DNA of 17,573 bases from an uncultured Bacilli bacterium (GCA_934700375.1 CAKUXT010000015.1:1-17573); one strand, 5' to 3'. Positions 5,477-13,350 are shown, counted from the first letter of the stretch. The notes: a model not told the origin generated them from the letters alone. Program-made: numbers and translations.

Positions 5477-7699
5477 ATGAAAAAGAGTTTTGTGTGTTCG
5501 TTGATCGGACTTTGTGCTCTTATGCTTGCTGGATGCGGAGAGACCACATCCGAGAATAAGAACACTGTTGCCCCTTCTACATGCCCTGGACCCGAGAAGG
5601 TCACTGTCACGGAGAGAGTTGAGGTTCCCGTTGATAAGACTTATGTTTTGACAGTTCCTGCAAGCGATGCTTTTGATATTGTCTTTGCAGATGGTTTTGA
5701 TGCAACGAAAGTCGTTGCTGGTTCTACTGTTTCCTTCACAGTCACTGTCAAAGATGCAGTCAACAAGAAGTTAGGATTCGTCAAAGTCGATGGTGTCGTA
5801 AAGACTGCTGATGAAGAAGGAAAGTTCTCCTTTGTCATGCCCAACAAGGATATCGCCATCGAAGTTGAAGTCATCGATACCGGCATTTCTGAAATCATGG
5901 TCAATCCTGATGTCGATGTGACTGCTCTTCCTTCTGGATTTACCGCATTTGAAAAAGTCTTAAAGGCTTCCAATGACTTGGAGAGCAAATATGTTTCTTC
6001 CGCTGTCATCGAAGATGGCATGAGCGATACTAAATATGAGTTCTTCTCTGGAAAGAATGCATCTATCATCAAATCCTATTCGATGGATAAGAAAGCCGAT
6101 AATGCAAGACCAGATAGAAGTGCTGCGACAATTGCACAGAATGGTATTGTTGATGGCTATTTCTATTCTATTCAGTCTGAGGCTGCTCCTAGCACTGGTT
6201 TCAGCAGTGGAACAATGACAGATACAGCCACTACATTCAAGATTGTTCCTGATGATTCAGAATATAATTCTAAACTTAGTTATTTCACAAAAGATAATCT
6301 TGCTAAGAAGGCTTCCACTAGTTTCTTTAAAGGAACACATACCTCTCTTAGCGAATCTTCTATCGGTGTCTCTAATTTTGTCCGTAGCAATGTCTTTTCC
6401 TACGATAATTTCTTTGAGGATGGCGATTCTGTCTTCAGCACAAAGGTTTCTGATGACAAGAAGTCTTACACATTCACTGCAAAGTGGTTCCGTTATACTT
6501 CTTTTTCTAAGTCTCTTAAGGCCTATGAATCCGTCACCACCATTGATGGATTAGGTCTTATGACGAAAGAAGAGTTTTCTATCAAATCTTATGCAGATGG
6601 TTCTTTCTCTGAAGCAAGTAAAGGTTATACGATCAATCAAGGAGCAGTTCCGACATCTAAAGATGTCATGACTGTCACTACAACACGTGGTGTCAAGAAT
6701 GATCTTACTGGATTAAAGGATATTCATGATTATGTCATGGATGACTACGATATCCATCTTCAGTATTCCAAGCCTGAAAAGAAGAATACTTATTATGATG
6801 CACTTGAAGGAAAGAAAGTCGAAAACGGCGGAGTCTTGACTTATAAGATTTCCACCAAGGAACACAAGGTCATTACACCTAGCATCAGCGCTCTTCCTGA
6901 AGAATTGTTCAAGGCCACCAGTCTTACAGATATTAAAGCCATCAAGAAGGGAACCGGTGAAATTGAATTCGACAATGGCTTAGGTGTCATGAAGAAGGTT
7001 TCTGTCGAAGTCATTGATGCAATTCCGACTCTTATCACTCCTAAGCTTGAAAAGTCTAAGATCTATGTTGGAGATAAGACAACATTGACTGCAAAAATCG
7101 CTCCTGCAGCAGCTGATCAGAGTTTCACAGTCAAAGCCAATGAATCTTCTACTGGTGCAGTCAAACTGACAAAGAAGGATGATGGCTCTTATGAAATCGA
7201 AGGTGTCAAAGAAGGTGCTGTCACCCTTGATGTCACTTCTGATTTTGAACCGACAATCGTTGCTCATCTTGATATGAACATCATGGTCAAGCCTGTCAAG
7301 GAAACTGTTCTTGCTAACCTTGCTGCAAAGACCGTCAGATTTGCTGGCGCAATGCATTGGGGAACAAGCTCTTCCACTTCTTATTGTGCTGTATACATCA
7401 ACTTCAATGCTGATGGAACAGGAACACAGCGTGGAACAACTGGTAGTTCTTATGGTTGGTCAGCATTGCAGGCCGTTAAGACATTCTCTTGGACAATGAA
7501 TGATGACTTCACCTTTACAATCACTGGACAAACCGAGAAGAAGTATGTTATCAATTCTTTCAAGGCTGTTGCCAATGATGCATTCGATATGCAGTACCAA
7601 GGATCGTATAACTATACTAATCTTGAGGGTGTCGGATTGATCGATAGAGTTGAAGACTTATCTACTCTTAAGACTTCTGATATTCCTGCAATCAAGTAA
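5477..7699 (+). CDS. Large lipoprotein with InlB-B-like and BIG2-like domains, function unknown
   Basis: A 740-aa secreted lipoprotein starting MKKSFVCSLIGLCALMLAGC, with lipobox LAGC and Cys20 as the lipidated residue. Residues about 55-134 look like a divergent InlB B-type or listerial repeat domain, ending in the typical GKFSFVMPNKDIAIEVEV. The middle (about 140-515) is unrecognised and includes LKDIHDYVMDDYDIHLQY. A BIG2-like domain (about 518-604, KSKIYVGDKTTLTAKIAP) precedes a C-terminal beta domain of about 136 residues with FNADGTGTQRG and TFSWTMNDDFTFTI. GGAGGT lies 9 nt upstream of the ATG. It is divergent from the lipoprotein at 2798-4975 and shares its order of parts: beta domain, long middle, BIG2-like, W-containing C-terminal domain. 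I infer remote paralogy. It probably sits on the outer face of the membrane. Confidence 0.85.
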   Translation: MKKSFVCSLIGLCALMLAGCGETTSENKNTVAPSTCPGPEKVTVTERVEVPVDKTYVLTVPASDAFDIVFADGFDATKVVAGSTVSFTVTVKDAVNKKLGFVKVDGVVKTADEEGKFSFVMPNKDIAIEVEVIDTGISEIMVNPDVDVTALPSGFTAFEKVLKASNDLESKYVSSAVIEDGMSDTKYEFFSGKNASIIKSYSMDKKADNARPDRSAATIAQNGIVDGYFYSIQSEAAPSTGFSSGTMTDTATTFKIVPDDSEYNSKLSYFTKDNLAKKASTSFFKGTHTSLSESSIGVSNFVRSNVFSYDNFFEDGDSVFSTKVSDDKKSYTFTAKWFRYTSFSKSLKAYESVTTIDGLGLMTKEEFSIKSYADGSFSEASKGYTINQGAVPTSKDVMTVTTTRGVKNDLTGLKDIHDYVMDDYDIHLQYSKPEKKNTYYDALEGKKVENGGVLTYKISTKEHKVITPSISALPEELFKATSLTDIKAIKKGTGEIEFDNGLGVMKKVSVEVIDAIPTLITPKLEKSKIYVGDKTTLTAKIAPAAADQSFTVKANESSTGAVKLTKKDDGSYEIEGVKEGAVTLDVTSDFEPTIVAHLDMNIMVKPVKETVLANLAAKTVRFAGAMHWGTSSSTSYCAVYINFNADGTGTQRGTTGSSYGWSALQAVKTFSWTMNDDFTFTITGQTEKKYVINSFKAVANDAFDMQYQGSYNYTNLEGVGLIDRVEDLSTLKTSDIPAIK

Positions 7700-7712
7700 A
7701 TAGTCAAAACTA

Positions 7713-7740
7713 GAAAAGACTCGTTTCGGCGAGTCTTTTC
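7713..7740 (+). terminator. Rho-independent terminator after the plus-strand lipoprotein gene
   Basis: An 11-bp perfect stem (GAAAAGACTCG, 7713-7723, with CGAGTCTTTTC, 7730-7740) has a 6-nt loop; the U-rich run lies in and just after the 3' arm. It starts 13 nt past the stop codon. Because the arms begin with an A-run, it may also act on the opposite strand. Confidence 0.85.
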
Positions 7741-7760
7741 GTTTGGAAAAACGAGCATAA

Positions 7761-7793
7761 GAAAAGCTGCATTGTTGATTGATGCAGCTTTTC
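7761..7793 (-). terminator. Rho-independent terminator after nfnB
   Basis: A 12-bp perfect stem (GAAAAGCTGCAT, 7761-7772, with ATGCAGCTTTTC, 7782-7793) has a 9-nt loop and lies 12 nt past the nfnB stop on the minus strand. The T-rich run is CTTTTCTTATG. With the terminator at 7713-7740 it forms a back-to-back pair between convergent genes. Confidence 0.8.
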
Positions 7794-7805
7794 GTGTTGG
7801 ACTAT

Positions 7806-9305
7806 TTACTTCTTCTGGATGTATTCGTCGATAGCCTTTGCAGCTTTACGACCGGCACCCATAGCAAGAATGACAGTGGCAGCGCCTGTGACGGCATCAC
7901 CGCCAGCGAAGACACCATCCTTTGTTGTCTCGTTAGTCTCTTCATTGACGATCAAGCAGCCATGCTTGTTGGTTTCGATACCAGGAGTTGTATGCTTGAT
8001 AAGCGGGTTCGGAGTTGTACCGATAGCGATGATGACGCAATCGCAAGGAATGGTATAGATAGCTTCCGGATCCTCTTCGACAGTGACAGGAACAGGTCTT
8101 CTTCTGCCGGAGGCATCAGGTTCACCTAATTTCTGTTTCTGGACTTTGATACCGATGACACTTCCATAGTTAGGGTTGAAATCGGCAGCTCTAGGAGACG
8201 GAGAACCAGTTCTGTCTTCCAAAATCTCGACAGGGTTTCTCAACAAGTCGAAGATGACACCTTCTTCTTCAGCATGTTCGACTTCTTCCTTACGGGCAGG
8301 AAGTTCTTCTTTGCTTCTTCTGTAGACGCATGTGACATGTTCTGCACCGAGTCTAAGAGGAGTTCTCAAAGCATCCATAGCGACGTTTCCGCCACCGACG
8401 ACAACAACGTTATGAGCGTGCTGAATCGGAGTCTTGGATGTGTCTAAGTAAGCCTTCATCAAGTTGCATCTGGTGAGGAATTCGTTTGCGGAATAGACAC
8501 CCTTTGCATTTTCGCCAGGGATTCCTAAGAATCTAGGAAGACCTGCGCCAGTACCGATGAAGCAAGCTTCAAATCCGTACTGATCCATGAGTTCATCGAT
8601 GGACATGACTCTTCCGATGACCATATCGGTAAGAATCTTGACGCCCATTCTCTTCAAGCCTTCGATTTCGTTCTGAACGATAGCCTTAGGAAGACGGAAT
8701 TCAGGAATACCATACATCAAGACACCGCCAGCGACGTGGAGGGCCTCGAACATGGTGACATCATAGCCAGCCTTGGCAAGGTCATATGCACAGGCAAGGC
8801 CGGAAGGGCCAGAACCGATGACAGCAATCTTGTGGCCGTTGCTCTTGATCTGACATGCTGTAGGAACAACATGGTTTCTGTGCCAATCGGCGACAAAACG
8901 TTCCAAACGTCCGATACCGACAGCTTCACCCATACCGGTGATAACCATCTTGCCTTCTGCGTTCTTTTCACGGACAGGCATCTTTGCTCTTAAGCAGTTC
9001 TGTTCGCACTGTGTTTCCTGAGGGCAGACACGGCCGCAGACTGCAGGAAGAGAAGAAGACTGAGAGATAATCTGATAAGCGGCTTCAAAATCACCTTCGG
9101 CGACTTTGGCGATGAAAGCAGGAATGTTGATGTGGACAGGGCAGCCAGGGACGCATCCCGGATTCTTGCACTGCATACAACGCTTTGCTTCATCGATAGC
9201 CAATTCTTCTGTATAACCAATAGCTACTTCATCGAAATTATGTCTGCGGACTTCAGGAGCCTGAGTCGGCATGGCATTCTTCTTAGGATTCATGTTAAAC
9301 GGCAT
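7806..9305 (-). CDS. nfnB: NADH-dependent ferredoxin:NADP+ oxidoreductase large subunit (GltA/SudA-like)
   Basis: A 499-aa flavoprotein of the glutamate-synthase small-subunit type, commonly annotated gltA. Two sets of four cysteines (C43, C46, C51, C55 and C90, C94, C100, C104) can hold two [4Fe-4S] clusters. An FAD Rossmann motif IGSGPSG is at 163-169, an NADPH motif VVGGGNVAMDA at 302-312 with YRRSKEELPARKEE at 329-342, and a closing FAD motif GVFAGGDAVTGAA at 464-476. Directly upstream lies the FAD/[2Fe-2S] partner, which makes it the NfnB (NfnL) half of an electron-bifurcating transhydrogenase rather than a glutamate synthase subunit; a SudAB-type enzyme is the alternative. The start is the ATG at 9305 because AAGGAGGG (9315-9322) lies 9 nt upstream; a GTG at 9335 would place that site inside the frame. 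Confidence 0.9.
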   Translation of the reverse strand: MPFNMNPKKNAMPTQAPEVRRHNFDEVAIGYTEELAIDEAKRCMQCKNPGCVPGCPVHINIPAFIAKVAEGDFEAAYQIISQSSSLPAVCGRVCPQETQCEQNCLRAKMPVREKNAEGKMVITGMGEAVGIGRLERFVADWHRNHVVPTACQIKSNGHKIAVIGSGPSGLACAYDLAKAGYDVTMFEALHVAGGVLMYGIPEFRLPKAIVQNEIEGLKRMGVKILTDMVIGRVMSIDELMDQYGFEACFIGTGAGLPRFLGIPGENAKGVYSANEFLTRCNLMKAYLDTSKTPIQHAHNVVVVGGGNVAMDALRTPLRLGAEHVTCVYRRSKEELPARKEEVEHAEEEGVIFDLLRNPVEILEDRTGSPSPRAADFNPNYGSVIGIKVQKQKLGEPDASGRRRPVPVTVEEDPEAIYTIPCDCVIIAIGTTPNPLIKHTTPGIETNKHGCLIVNEETNETTKDGVFAGGDAVTGAATVILAMGAGRKAAKAIDEYIQKK

Positions 9306-9307
9306 GA

Positions 9308-10159
9308 TTACTTTCCCTCCTTGAGAAGGTTGCACTCTTCTTCATATTTCTTGTGTTCCCAGCTGCGATACATTGTATTTCTTTCGCTGGCAGAATCGAA
9401 ATCGACTTCCCAACCATCGAAGTCAGGACCATCGACGCATGCGAACTTCATCTGTCCGCCGACCATGACTCTGCAGCAACCGCACATACCAGTACCATCG
9501 ATCATAATCGGGTTCATGGAAACAACGGTCTTGATACCATATTTCTTGGTAAGGATACAAATGTTCTTCATCATGACGATAGGTCCGATGGCGATGACTT
9601 CATCAAACTGCTCGCCAGTAGCCTGACGGCGGATGATTTCATTTTCAAGTCCCTGAGTGACAAAACCTTGTCTTCCCCAGCTTCCATCATCAGACATCTT
9701 GACAAAAACCTTGGAGGCATCTTCGAATTCTTTTTCGAGGATGACAAGATCCTTGTTTCTGAAACCGGCGACAGAAGTGACTTCAGCACCACGTTTTTCA
9801 AGAGCGTAAGCCAAAGGATAAGCGATAGCGCAACCTGCACCGCCGCCGACGATAGCGACTCTCTTCAATCCTTCCAACTCGCTGGGTCTTCCTAAAGGAC
9901 CGACGAAATCGGCTAAGGAATCACCTTCTTCAAGACGGCTCAATTCGACTGTACCTGCACCGACAATCTGGAAAATGATGGTGACAGTACCCTTTTCCGG
10001 ATCTTCGCCTGCGATAGTGAACGGAATACGTTCGCTGTCTTCATAAGTTCTCAAAATGATGAATTGACCAGGCTGAGCTTTTTTGGCAACATAAGGAGCT
10101 TCGATAACCAAACGAATGATTGTAGGGTTAAGGACATCCTTTTTTAGGATCTTAAACAT
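9308..10159 (-). CDS. nfnA: NADH-dependent ferredoxin:NADP+ oxidoreductase small subunit
   Basis: A 283-aa protein with a ferredoxin-reductase fold. The FAD-binding RIPFT motif is at 44-48, the pyridine-nucleotide motif VGGGAGCAIAYP at 104-115, and a PyrK-like [2Fe-2S] region at the C-terminal side. Cluster ligand spacing is D221-x4-C226-x2-C229-x11-C241, so Asp stands where PyrK-type proteins have the first Cys, as known for NfnA. With NfnB it should couple NADH oxidation and reduced ferredoxin to NADP+ reduction in the cytoplasm, supplying NADPH in fermentation. Its TAA lies 2 nt before the nfnB ATG, and the nfnB ribosome binding site lies inside its last codons, so the two are translationally coupled. 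GGAGGT (10165-10170) lies 5 nt before its ATG. Confidence 0.9.
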   Translation of the reverse strand: MFKILKKDVLNPTIIRLVIEAPYVAKKAQPGQFIILRTYEDSERIPFTIAGEDPEKGTVTIIFQIVGAGTVELSRLEEGDSLADFVGPLGRPSELEGLKRVAIVGGGAGCAIAYPLAYALEKRGAEVTSVAGFRNKDLVILEKEFEDASKVFVKMSDDGSWGRQGFVTQGLENEIIRRQATGEQFDEVIAIGPIVMMKNICILTKKYGIKTVVSMNPIMIDGTGMCGCCRVMVGGQMKFACVDGPDFDGWEVDFDSASERNTMYRSWEHKKYEEECNLLKEGK

Positions 10160-10184
10160 ACTTTACCTCCATGTAAACAATAAT

Positions 10185-10213
10185 ATTCTAATGAGTAAGC
10201 TTTGGTTTTTCTA
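10185..10213 (-). promoter_or_regulatory. Promoter of nfnAB
   Basis: Minus-strand TAGAAT (10185-10190) and TAGAAA (10208-10213) are 17 nt apart, matching 5/6 and 4/6 of the sigma-A boxes. It lies between the adh terminator and nfnA, with a short leader. TTTAC and GTAAA flank the ribosome binding site in the leader, a small stem of doubtful meaning. Confidence 0.5.
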
Positions 10214-10242
10214 CCTATTTTTAATAAATGGTTACAACATTG

Positions 10243-10274
10243 AAAAAGGCAGGCCCAGCAAATGCTGGACCTGC
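10243..10274 (-). terminator. Rho-independent terminator after the alcohol dehydrogenase
   Basis: On the minus strand an 11-bp stem (10264-10274 with 10249-10259), including one U·G pair, has a 4-nt loop and is followed by CTTTTTC (T-run at 10243-10247). It begins 17 nt past the adh stop and isolates adh from nfnAB. Confidence 0.9.
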
Positions 10275-10291
10275 TGAATGTTGTTTAACGA

Positions 10292-11473
10292 TTAGTCGGT
10301 GACAACGGTGTCGTAGTAGCAGGCGACAAGGACCTTCTCCATGAGAGCGTCATCCATCTTTCTAGGATTCTCAGGAGTGCAGGCATCGAGGACTGCATTG
10401 TGGGCGATTTCAGCCTTCTTGGCATTGAATTCTTCTTCAATGACACCGAATTCCTTCAAGCCGTGAGGGATGTTGAGAGCTCTGTCGAGTTCACGAACTC
10501 TGTTGATGAGGTTCTGAACCTTTTCGTTCTCATCTTTTCCGCCTAAGCCGAGGTAGTCAGCGATTTCAGCATATCTTGCATGTGCTCTTGCATCATGGGC
10601 ATTGCATTCAATGACGTGAGGCAAGTACATAGCATTGGCGCAGCCGTGCGGGACATGACCAGTGGAGAAAGCAGCACCGGTCTTGTGAGCCAAAGAGTGG
10701 GTGATACCGAGTAAAGCATTGGAGAATGCCATACCAGCGATGCACTGTGCATAGTGCATATTGCCTCTGGCAGTGACATCACCATTGTAAGAAGCGACGA
10801 TGTTGTCATTGACCATCTTGGCGGCCTTTAAAGCCAAAGGATCGCAGACATCATTGGCAAAGAGGGAAACATATGCTTCGATAGCATGTGTCAAAGCATC
10901 CATACCAGTGAATGCGACCTGCTTCTGAGGCATAGACTGCGGAAGAGCAGGATCGACGATAGCGATATCAGGAGTCAATTCGAAGTTTGCAAGAGGATAC
11001 TTGATGCCCTTTTCAGGATCTGTGATGACAGAGAAGGCAGTGACTTCAGTACCAGTACCGGAAGTAGAACCGATAGCAGCGAATCTTGCCTTGTTTCTGA
11101 GAACAGGAATCTTCTCTTCAGCAAGATCTTCGAACTTGTAATCAGGATATTCATAGAAGACCCACATAGCCTTAGCAGCATCGATCGGGGAACCACCGCC
11201 GATAGCAACGATCCAGTCAGGCTGGAATTCTCTCATTGCAGCGCCGCCTTTGAGAACGGTCTGGACAGTCGGATCATTCTCGACACCTTCGAAAGTTCTG
11301 ACTTCGAAGCCGGCTTCTTTAAGATAAGCAACAGTCTTTTCAAGCCATCCGAACTTCTGCATAGCATGACCGCCAGTGACGACCATAGCTCTCTTACCTC
11401 TAAGGTTCTTGAGTTCAGCAAGGCTTTCTTCACCGAAATAAATGTCTCTTGGTAATGTAAATCTGTATTTCAT
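10292..11473 (-). CDS. Iron-containing alcohol dehydrogenase
   Basis: A 393-aa group III (iron-dependent) alcohol dehydrogenase, the family of FucO, butanol dehydrogenase and the AdhE C-terminal domain. The nucleotide-binding motif GGGSPIDAAK is at 92-101. Metal ligands expected from FucO are present with the right spacing: D192 and H196 in GMDALTHA, H259 in GITHSLAH, and H276 in VPHG. Length is typical of a stand-alone enzyme without an acetyl-CoA-reducing domain. It should interconvert an aldehyde and alcohol with NAD(P)H in the cytoplasm; the substrate cannot be read. AGGAGGT (11483-11489) lies 9 nt before the ATG. It is monocistronic, closed by its own terminator. I could not settle its promoter. 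Next to nfnAB it fits fermentative redox balancing. Confidence 0.93.
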   Translation of the reverse strand: MKYRFTLPRDIYFGEESLAELKNLRGKRAMVVTGGHAMQKFGWLEKTVAYLKEAGFEVRTFEGVENDPTVQTVLKGGAAMREFQPDWIVAIGGGSPIDAAKAMWVFYEYPDYKFEDLAEEKIPVLRNKARFAAIGSTSGTGTEVTAFSVITDPEKGIKYPLANFELTPDIAIVDPALPQSMPQKQVAFTGMDALTHAIEAYVSLFANDVCDPLALKAAKMVNDNIVASYNGDVTARGNMHYAQCIAGMAFSNALLGITHSLAHKTGAAFSTGHVPHGCANAMYLPHVIECNAHDARAHARYAEIADYLGLGGKDENEKVQNLINRVRELDRALNIPHGLKEFGVIEEEFNAKKAEIAHNAVLDACTPENPRKMDDALMEKVLVACYYDTVVTD

Positions 11474-11742
11474 CTAATATATACCTCCTATTACCATTGA
11501 ATATTTTGCACATTTCAATCACAGTTTGCAAGGGCTTTCAACTAATTGTGCGTGAGAGGTTTATTATGGAAAATCAATGGTTTTTCTAAAAATTGATACA
11601 TTTGTTGCAAAAAATGCGATAAAATTCGATCACTTTGTTTCTTAGTTGCTCATTTGGCGTTGAGTTTTAAGGAAGTGTGCAAATTGTGTTCATCTTTAGG
11701 GAAAACGCTTGACTGGTACAGGATAGATAATTGTAAATTTTG

Positions 11743-11769
11743 TTTTGACAAAACAGCACTTTGTCAAAA
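11743..11769. promoter_or_regulatory. Perfect 10-bp dyad TTTTGACAAA/TTTGTCAAAA (candidate operator or 5' hairpin)
   Basis: TTTTGACAAA (11743-11752) and TTTGTCAAAA (11760-11769) are exact inverted copies with a 7-nt centre. It would lie at +1 of a transcript from the possible promoter at 11709-11737. The left arm also contains a perfect TTGACA -35 (11745-11750) with AATAGT 18 nt downstream. AGCACTT in its centre and right arm can pair instead with AAGTGCT (11786-11792), so an RNA switch is conceivable. There is no T-tail, so it is not a terminator. Confidence 0.5.
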
Positions 11770-11880
11770 ATAGTTGGTGCTTAATAAGTGCTTGAATGTG
11801 ATGTCATTATTTTTTGACTCTTTTATTTTAGATGACTGAAACTCTCCTTTCCTTTTATTATTATCGTTATCGTATTTCCA

Positions 11881-11910
11881 TTGTTTTTATTATCTTTAAT
11901 GATTTATAAT
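11881..11910 (+). promoter_or_regulatory. Proximal promoter of gpsB
   Basis: TTGTTT (11881-11886) and a perfect TATAAT (11905-11910) are 18 nt apart. The predicted start near 11917 falls at the AGGAGAT ribosome binding site (11918-11924), leaving a very short leader of about 21 nt. Confidence 0.5.
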
Positions 11911-11937
11911 ATTCCTTAGGAGATATACCTATTTAAT

Positions 11938-12300
11938 ATGCCTATAAAATTGATGCTCGACTCGAACAAAATCTATCACAAGATCTTTGAAGGTACCAAA
12001 CCTGGCTATGATGCTCTCCAAGTCGATTCCTTTTTGGATATTGTAATCAAGGATTACGAATCCATGGAGGAATACATCACGACAACGGATGAAAAAATGG
12101 AAGAACTGAACAACAAGGTCAAGATGGTGAACGTTCAATTGGCCAAAGCAGAAGCCGAAAATGCGACGCTGAAGACCAAACTTGGTGATATCAGCGAGAA
12201 TCAGGACGCCTCTTTGAACAATCTTGAATTGCTCAAGAGAATCTCTAAATTGGAAGAGGCATTGGCAAAAGCAGGTATAAATCCTAACACGATAGAATAA
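11938..12300 (+). CDS. gpsB: Cell division protein GpsB (DivIVA family)
   Basis: A 120-aa DivIVA-family protein. The N-terminal domain has KIYHKIFEG then PGYDALQVDSFLDIVIKDY (22-40), the usual membrane- and penicillin-binding-protein-contacting module. A coiled coil spans about 40-88, and the C-terminus NLELLKRISKLEEAL matches the small C-terminal oligomerisation domain of GpsB rather than the longer DivIVA tail. GpsB coordinates peptidoglycan synthases between septum and side wall. Placement right before rnpB repeats the Bacillus gpsB-rnpB neighbourhood and supports the name. AGGAGAT lies 13 nt before the ATG, slightly far. The stop is 8 nt before the RNase P RNA. Confidence 0.9.
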   Translation: MPIKLMLDSNKIYHKIFEGTKPGYDALQVDSFLDIVIKDYESMEEYITTTDEKMEELNNKVKMVNVQLAKAEAENATLKTKLGDISENQDASLNNLELLKRISKLEEALAKAGINPNTIE

Positions 12301-12307
12301 AATACAA

Positions 12308-12652
12308 ATCCGATCTGGATGACTGCAGGTGGTATCTGCCATTTGAGGAAAGTCCATGCTCGCGCTCTCTGCGATGGGAGCAGTGTTTGCGCCAGGTTAA
12401 TCAATAAGCCTGGGCCGGGAGGAGTCCCGGACGGCCGAGAAGAATCTAAACGAAAGCATGATGTCTTCTCTGTAAAAGCCCCACAGTGACGAAACTTCCG
12501 GAAACGGAAGAAATGCAACGTTGGGAAGCCCCACAAGCGAGAAACCTAAATTTCGGTAAGGGAAGTTCAAGGCGGGAAACGAACTGCTGCGGACAGGTCA
12601 TAGACCTAGATAAATTGTCATCCTCGACAAAACATGGCTTACAGGATCGGAA
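12308..12652 (+). ncRNA. rnpB: RNase P RNA, type B (Bacillus type)
   Basis: The catalytic RNA of RNase P, which trims 5' leaders from tRNA precursors. Conserved region I GAGGAAAGTCCATGCTCGC starts at 12345, CACAGTGACGAAAC lies near 12482, AAGCGAGAAACCTAAATTT near 12535, and conserved region V ACAAAACATGGCTTACAG near 12627; these match Bacillus subtilis rnpB closely. Helix P1 is TCCGATC (12309-12315) with GATCGGA (12645-12651), which I used to set the ends (uncertain by a few bases). The length of about 345 nt is shorter than the 400 nt of Bacillus. TATAAAT at 12276-12282, inside gpsB, could be its -10, though no good -35 is seen. It sits 8 nt after the gpsB stop and 27 nt before pgsA with no terminator, so read-through into pgsA is likely. 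Confidence 0.96.
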
Positions 12653-12679
12653 CTCTATTCTCATCGAAAGGAGATGCAA

Positions 12680-13348
12680 ATGAATACACCTAACAAAATC
12701 ACTTCGATTCGTTTAGCTTTGGCCTTTGTCGTCATTATTGTCTTTTCGTTGTCTTTCATCCCTGCTTCAGCAACATTCGCTCCTGAGATTGTCATCGGAC
12801 AGTTACATATGGGATTCAACTGGATCGATATTGTCTGCTGCATTCTCTTCATCATCGCTTCTATTACGGATGCAATCGATGGACATATTGCAAGAAGCAG
12901 AAACCTGGTTACCGATTTCGGAAAATTCCTCGATCCTTTCGCTGACAAGTTCTTAGTCGATTCCTCTCTCCTTCTCCTCTGTGTCAGAATGGATTGGTCC
13001 GGTCATTATCAGGTCATGCCGTTCTTGATCGCATTGTTCATCGGAAGAGACTTGGCAATGGATGGTCTTAGAATGGTTGCAGCCGGCAAGGGTACGATTC
13101 TTGCTGCCAATATCTGGGGCAAAGTGAAGACTGCAGTTCAGATGGGATTGATTCCTGTTCTGTTCCTCAATGGTTTCCCCTTCTCTTTGATTCCTAATGA
13201 GCTGAATCTCAACTCCTGGCTGACTACCCGTTTCCAGTATACCTACATTCTTACTAATATCTTAGTGTTGATCACCTTGTTCTTCTCGTTGTTGTCTTTA
13301 GGAATTTATCTTTATAAAAACAGAGCTGTATTGAAAGGAAGCAAATAA
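12680..13348 (+). CDS. pgsA: CDP-diacylglycerol--glycerol-3-phosphate 3-phosphatidyltransferase
   Basis: A 222-aa polytopic membrane enzyme of the CDP-alcohol phosphatidyltransferase family, making phosphatidylglycerol-phosphate from CDP-diacylglycerol and glycerol-3-phosphate, the committed step to phosphatidylglycerol. The signature D-x2-DG-x2-AR-x8-G-x3-D-x3-D is complete (D64, D67, D85, D89; DAIDGHIAR at 64-72). Hydrophobic segments are at about 10-28, 49-63, 90-105, 115-125, 145-160 and 190-215. I chose the ATG at 12680 because AAAGGAG (12667-12673) would directly touch the earlier ATG at 12674. It is followed by pncC after 2 nt. The family is certain; the glycerol-phosphate specificity is inferred from the conserved pgsA-cinA-recA order. 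Confidence 0.92.
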   Translation: MNTPNKITSIRLALAFVVIIVFSLSFIPASATFAPEIVIGQLHMGFNWIDIVCCILFIIASITDAIDGHIARSRNLVTDFGKFLDPFADKFLVDSSLLLLCVRMDWSGHYQVMPFLIALFIGRDLAMDGLRMVAAGKGTILAANIWGKVKTAVQMGLIPVLFLNGFPFSLIPNELNLNSWLTTRFQYTYILTNILVLITLFFSLLSLGIYLYKNRAVLKGSK

Positions 13349-13350
13349 TT

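Larger units (their letters stand above)
11474..11937. other. Divergent intergenic region between adh and gpsB
   Basis: These 464 bp have no credible coding frame. The adh side holds only its ribosome binding site and an uncertain promoter; TTGCA and TGCAA arms (about 11509-11535) form a loose dyad there. The middle has TTGACT (11709-11714) 17 nt from TGTAAA (11732-11737), a possible plus-strand promoter, followed at once by the perfect dyad at 11743-11769. The gpsB side has a TATAAT promoter. The rest is AT-rich with no feature I can support. Confidence 0.55.

Noticed and set aside
9306..9335. GTG start of nfnB at 9335
   Set aside because: It would place the strong AAGGAGGG inside the coding frame and overlap nfnA; the ATG at 9305 has that site at ideal distance.
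11698..11715. GGGAAAACGCTTGACT as a CcpA cre site
   Set aside because: It keeps AACG but fails about four positions of the cre consensus, including the right half, so support is too weak.
12674..12679. ATG at 12674 as start of pgsA
   Set aside because: It touches the AAAGGAG ribosome binding site with no spacing; the next in-frame ATG at 12680 has a suitable distance.
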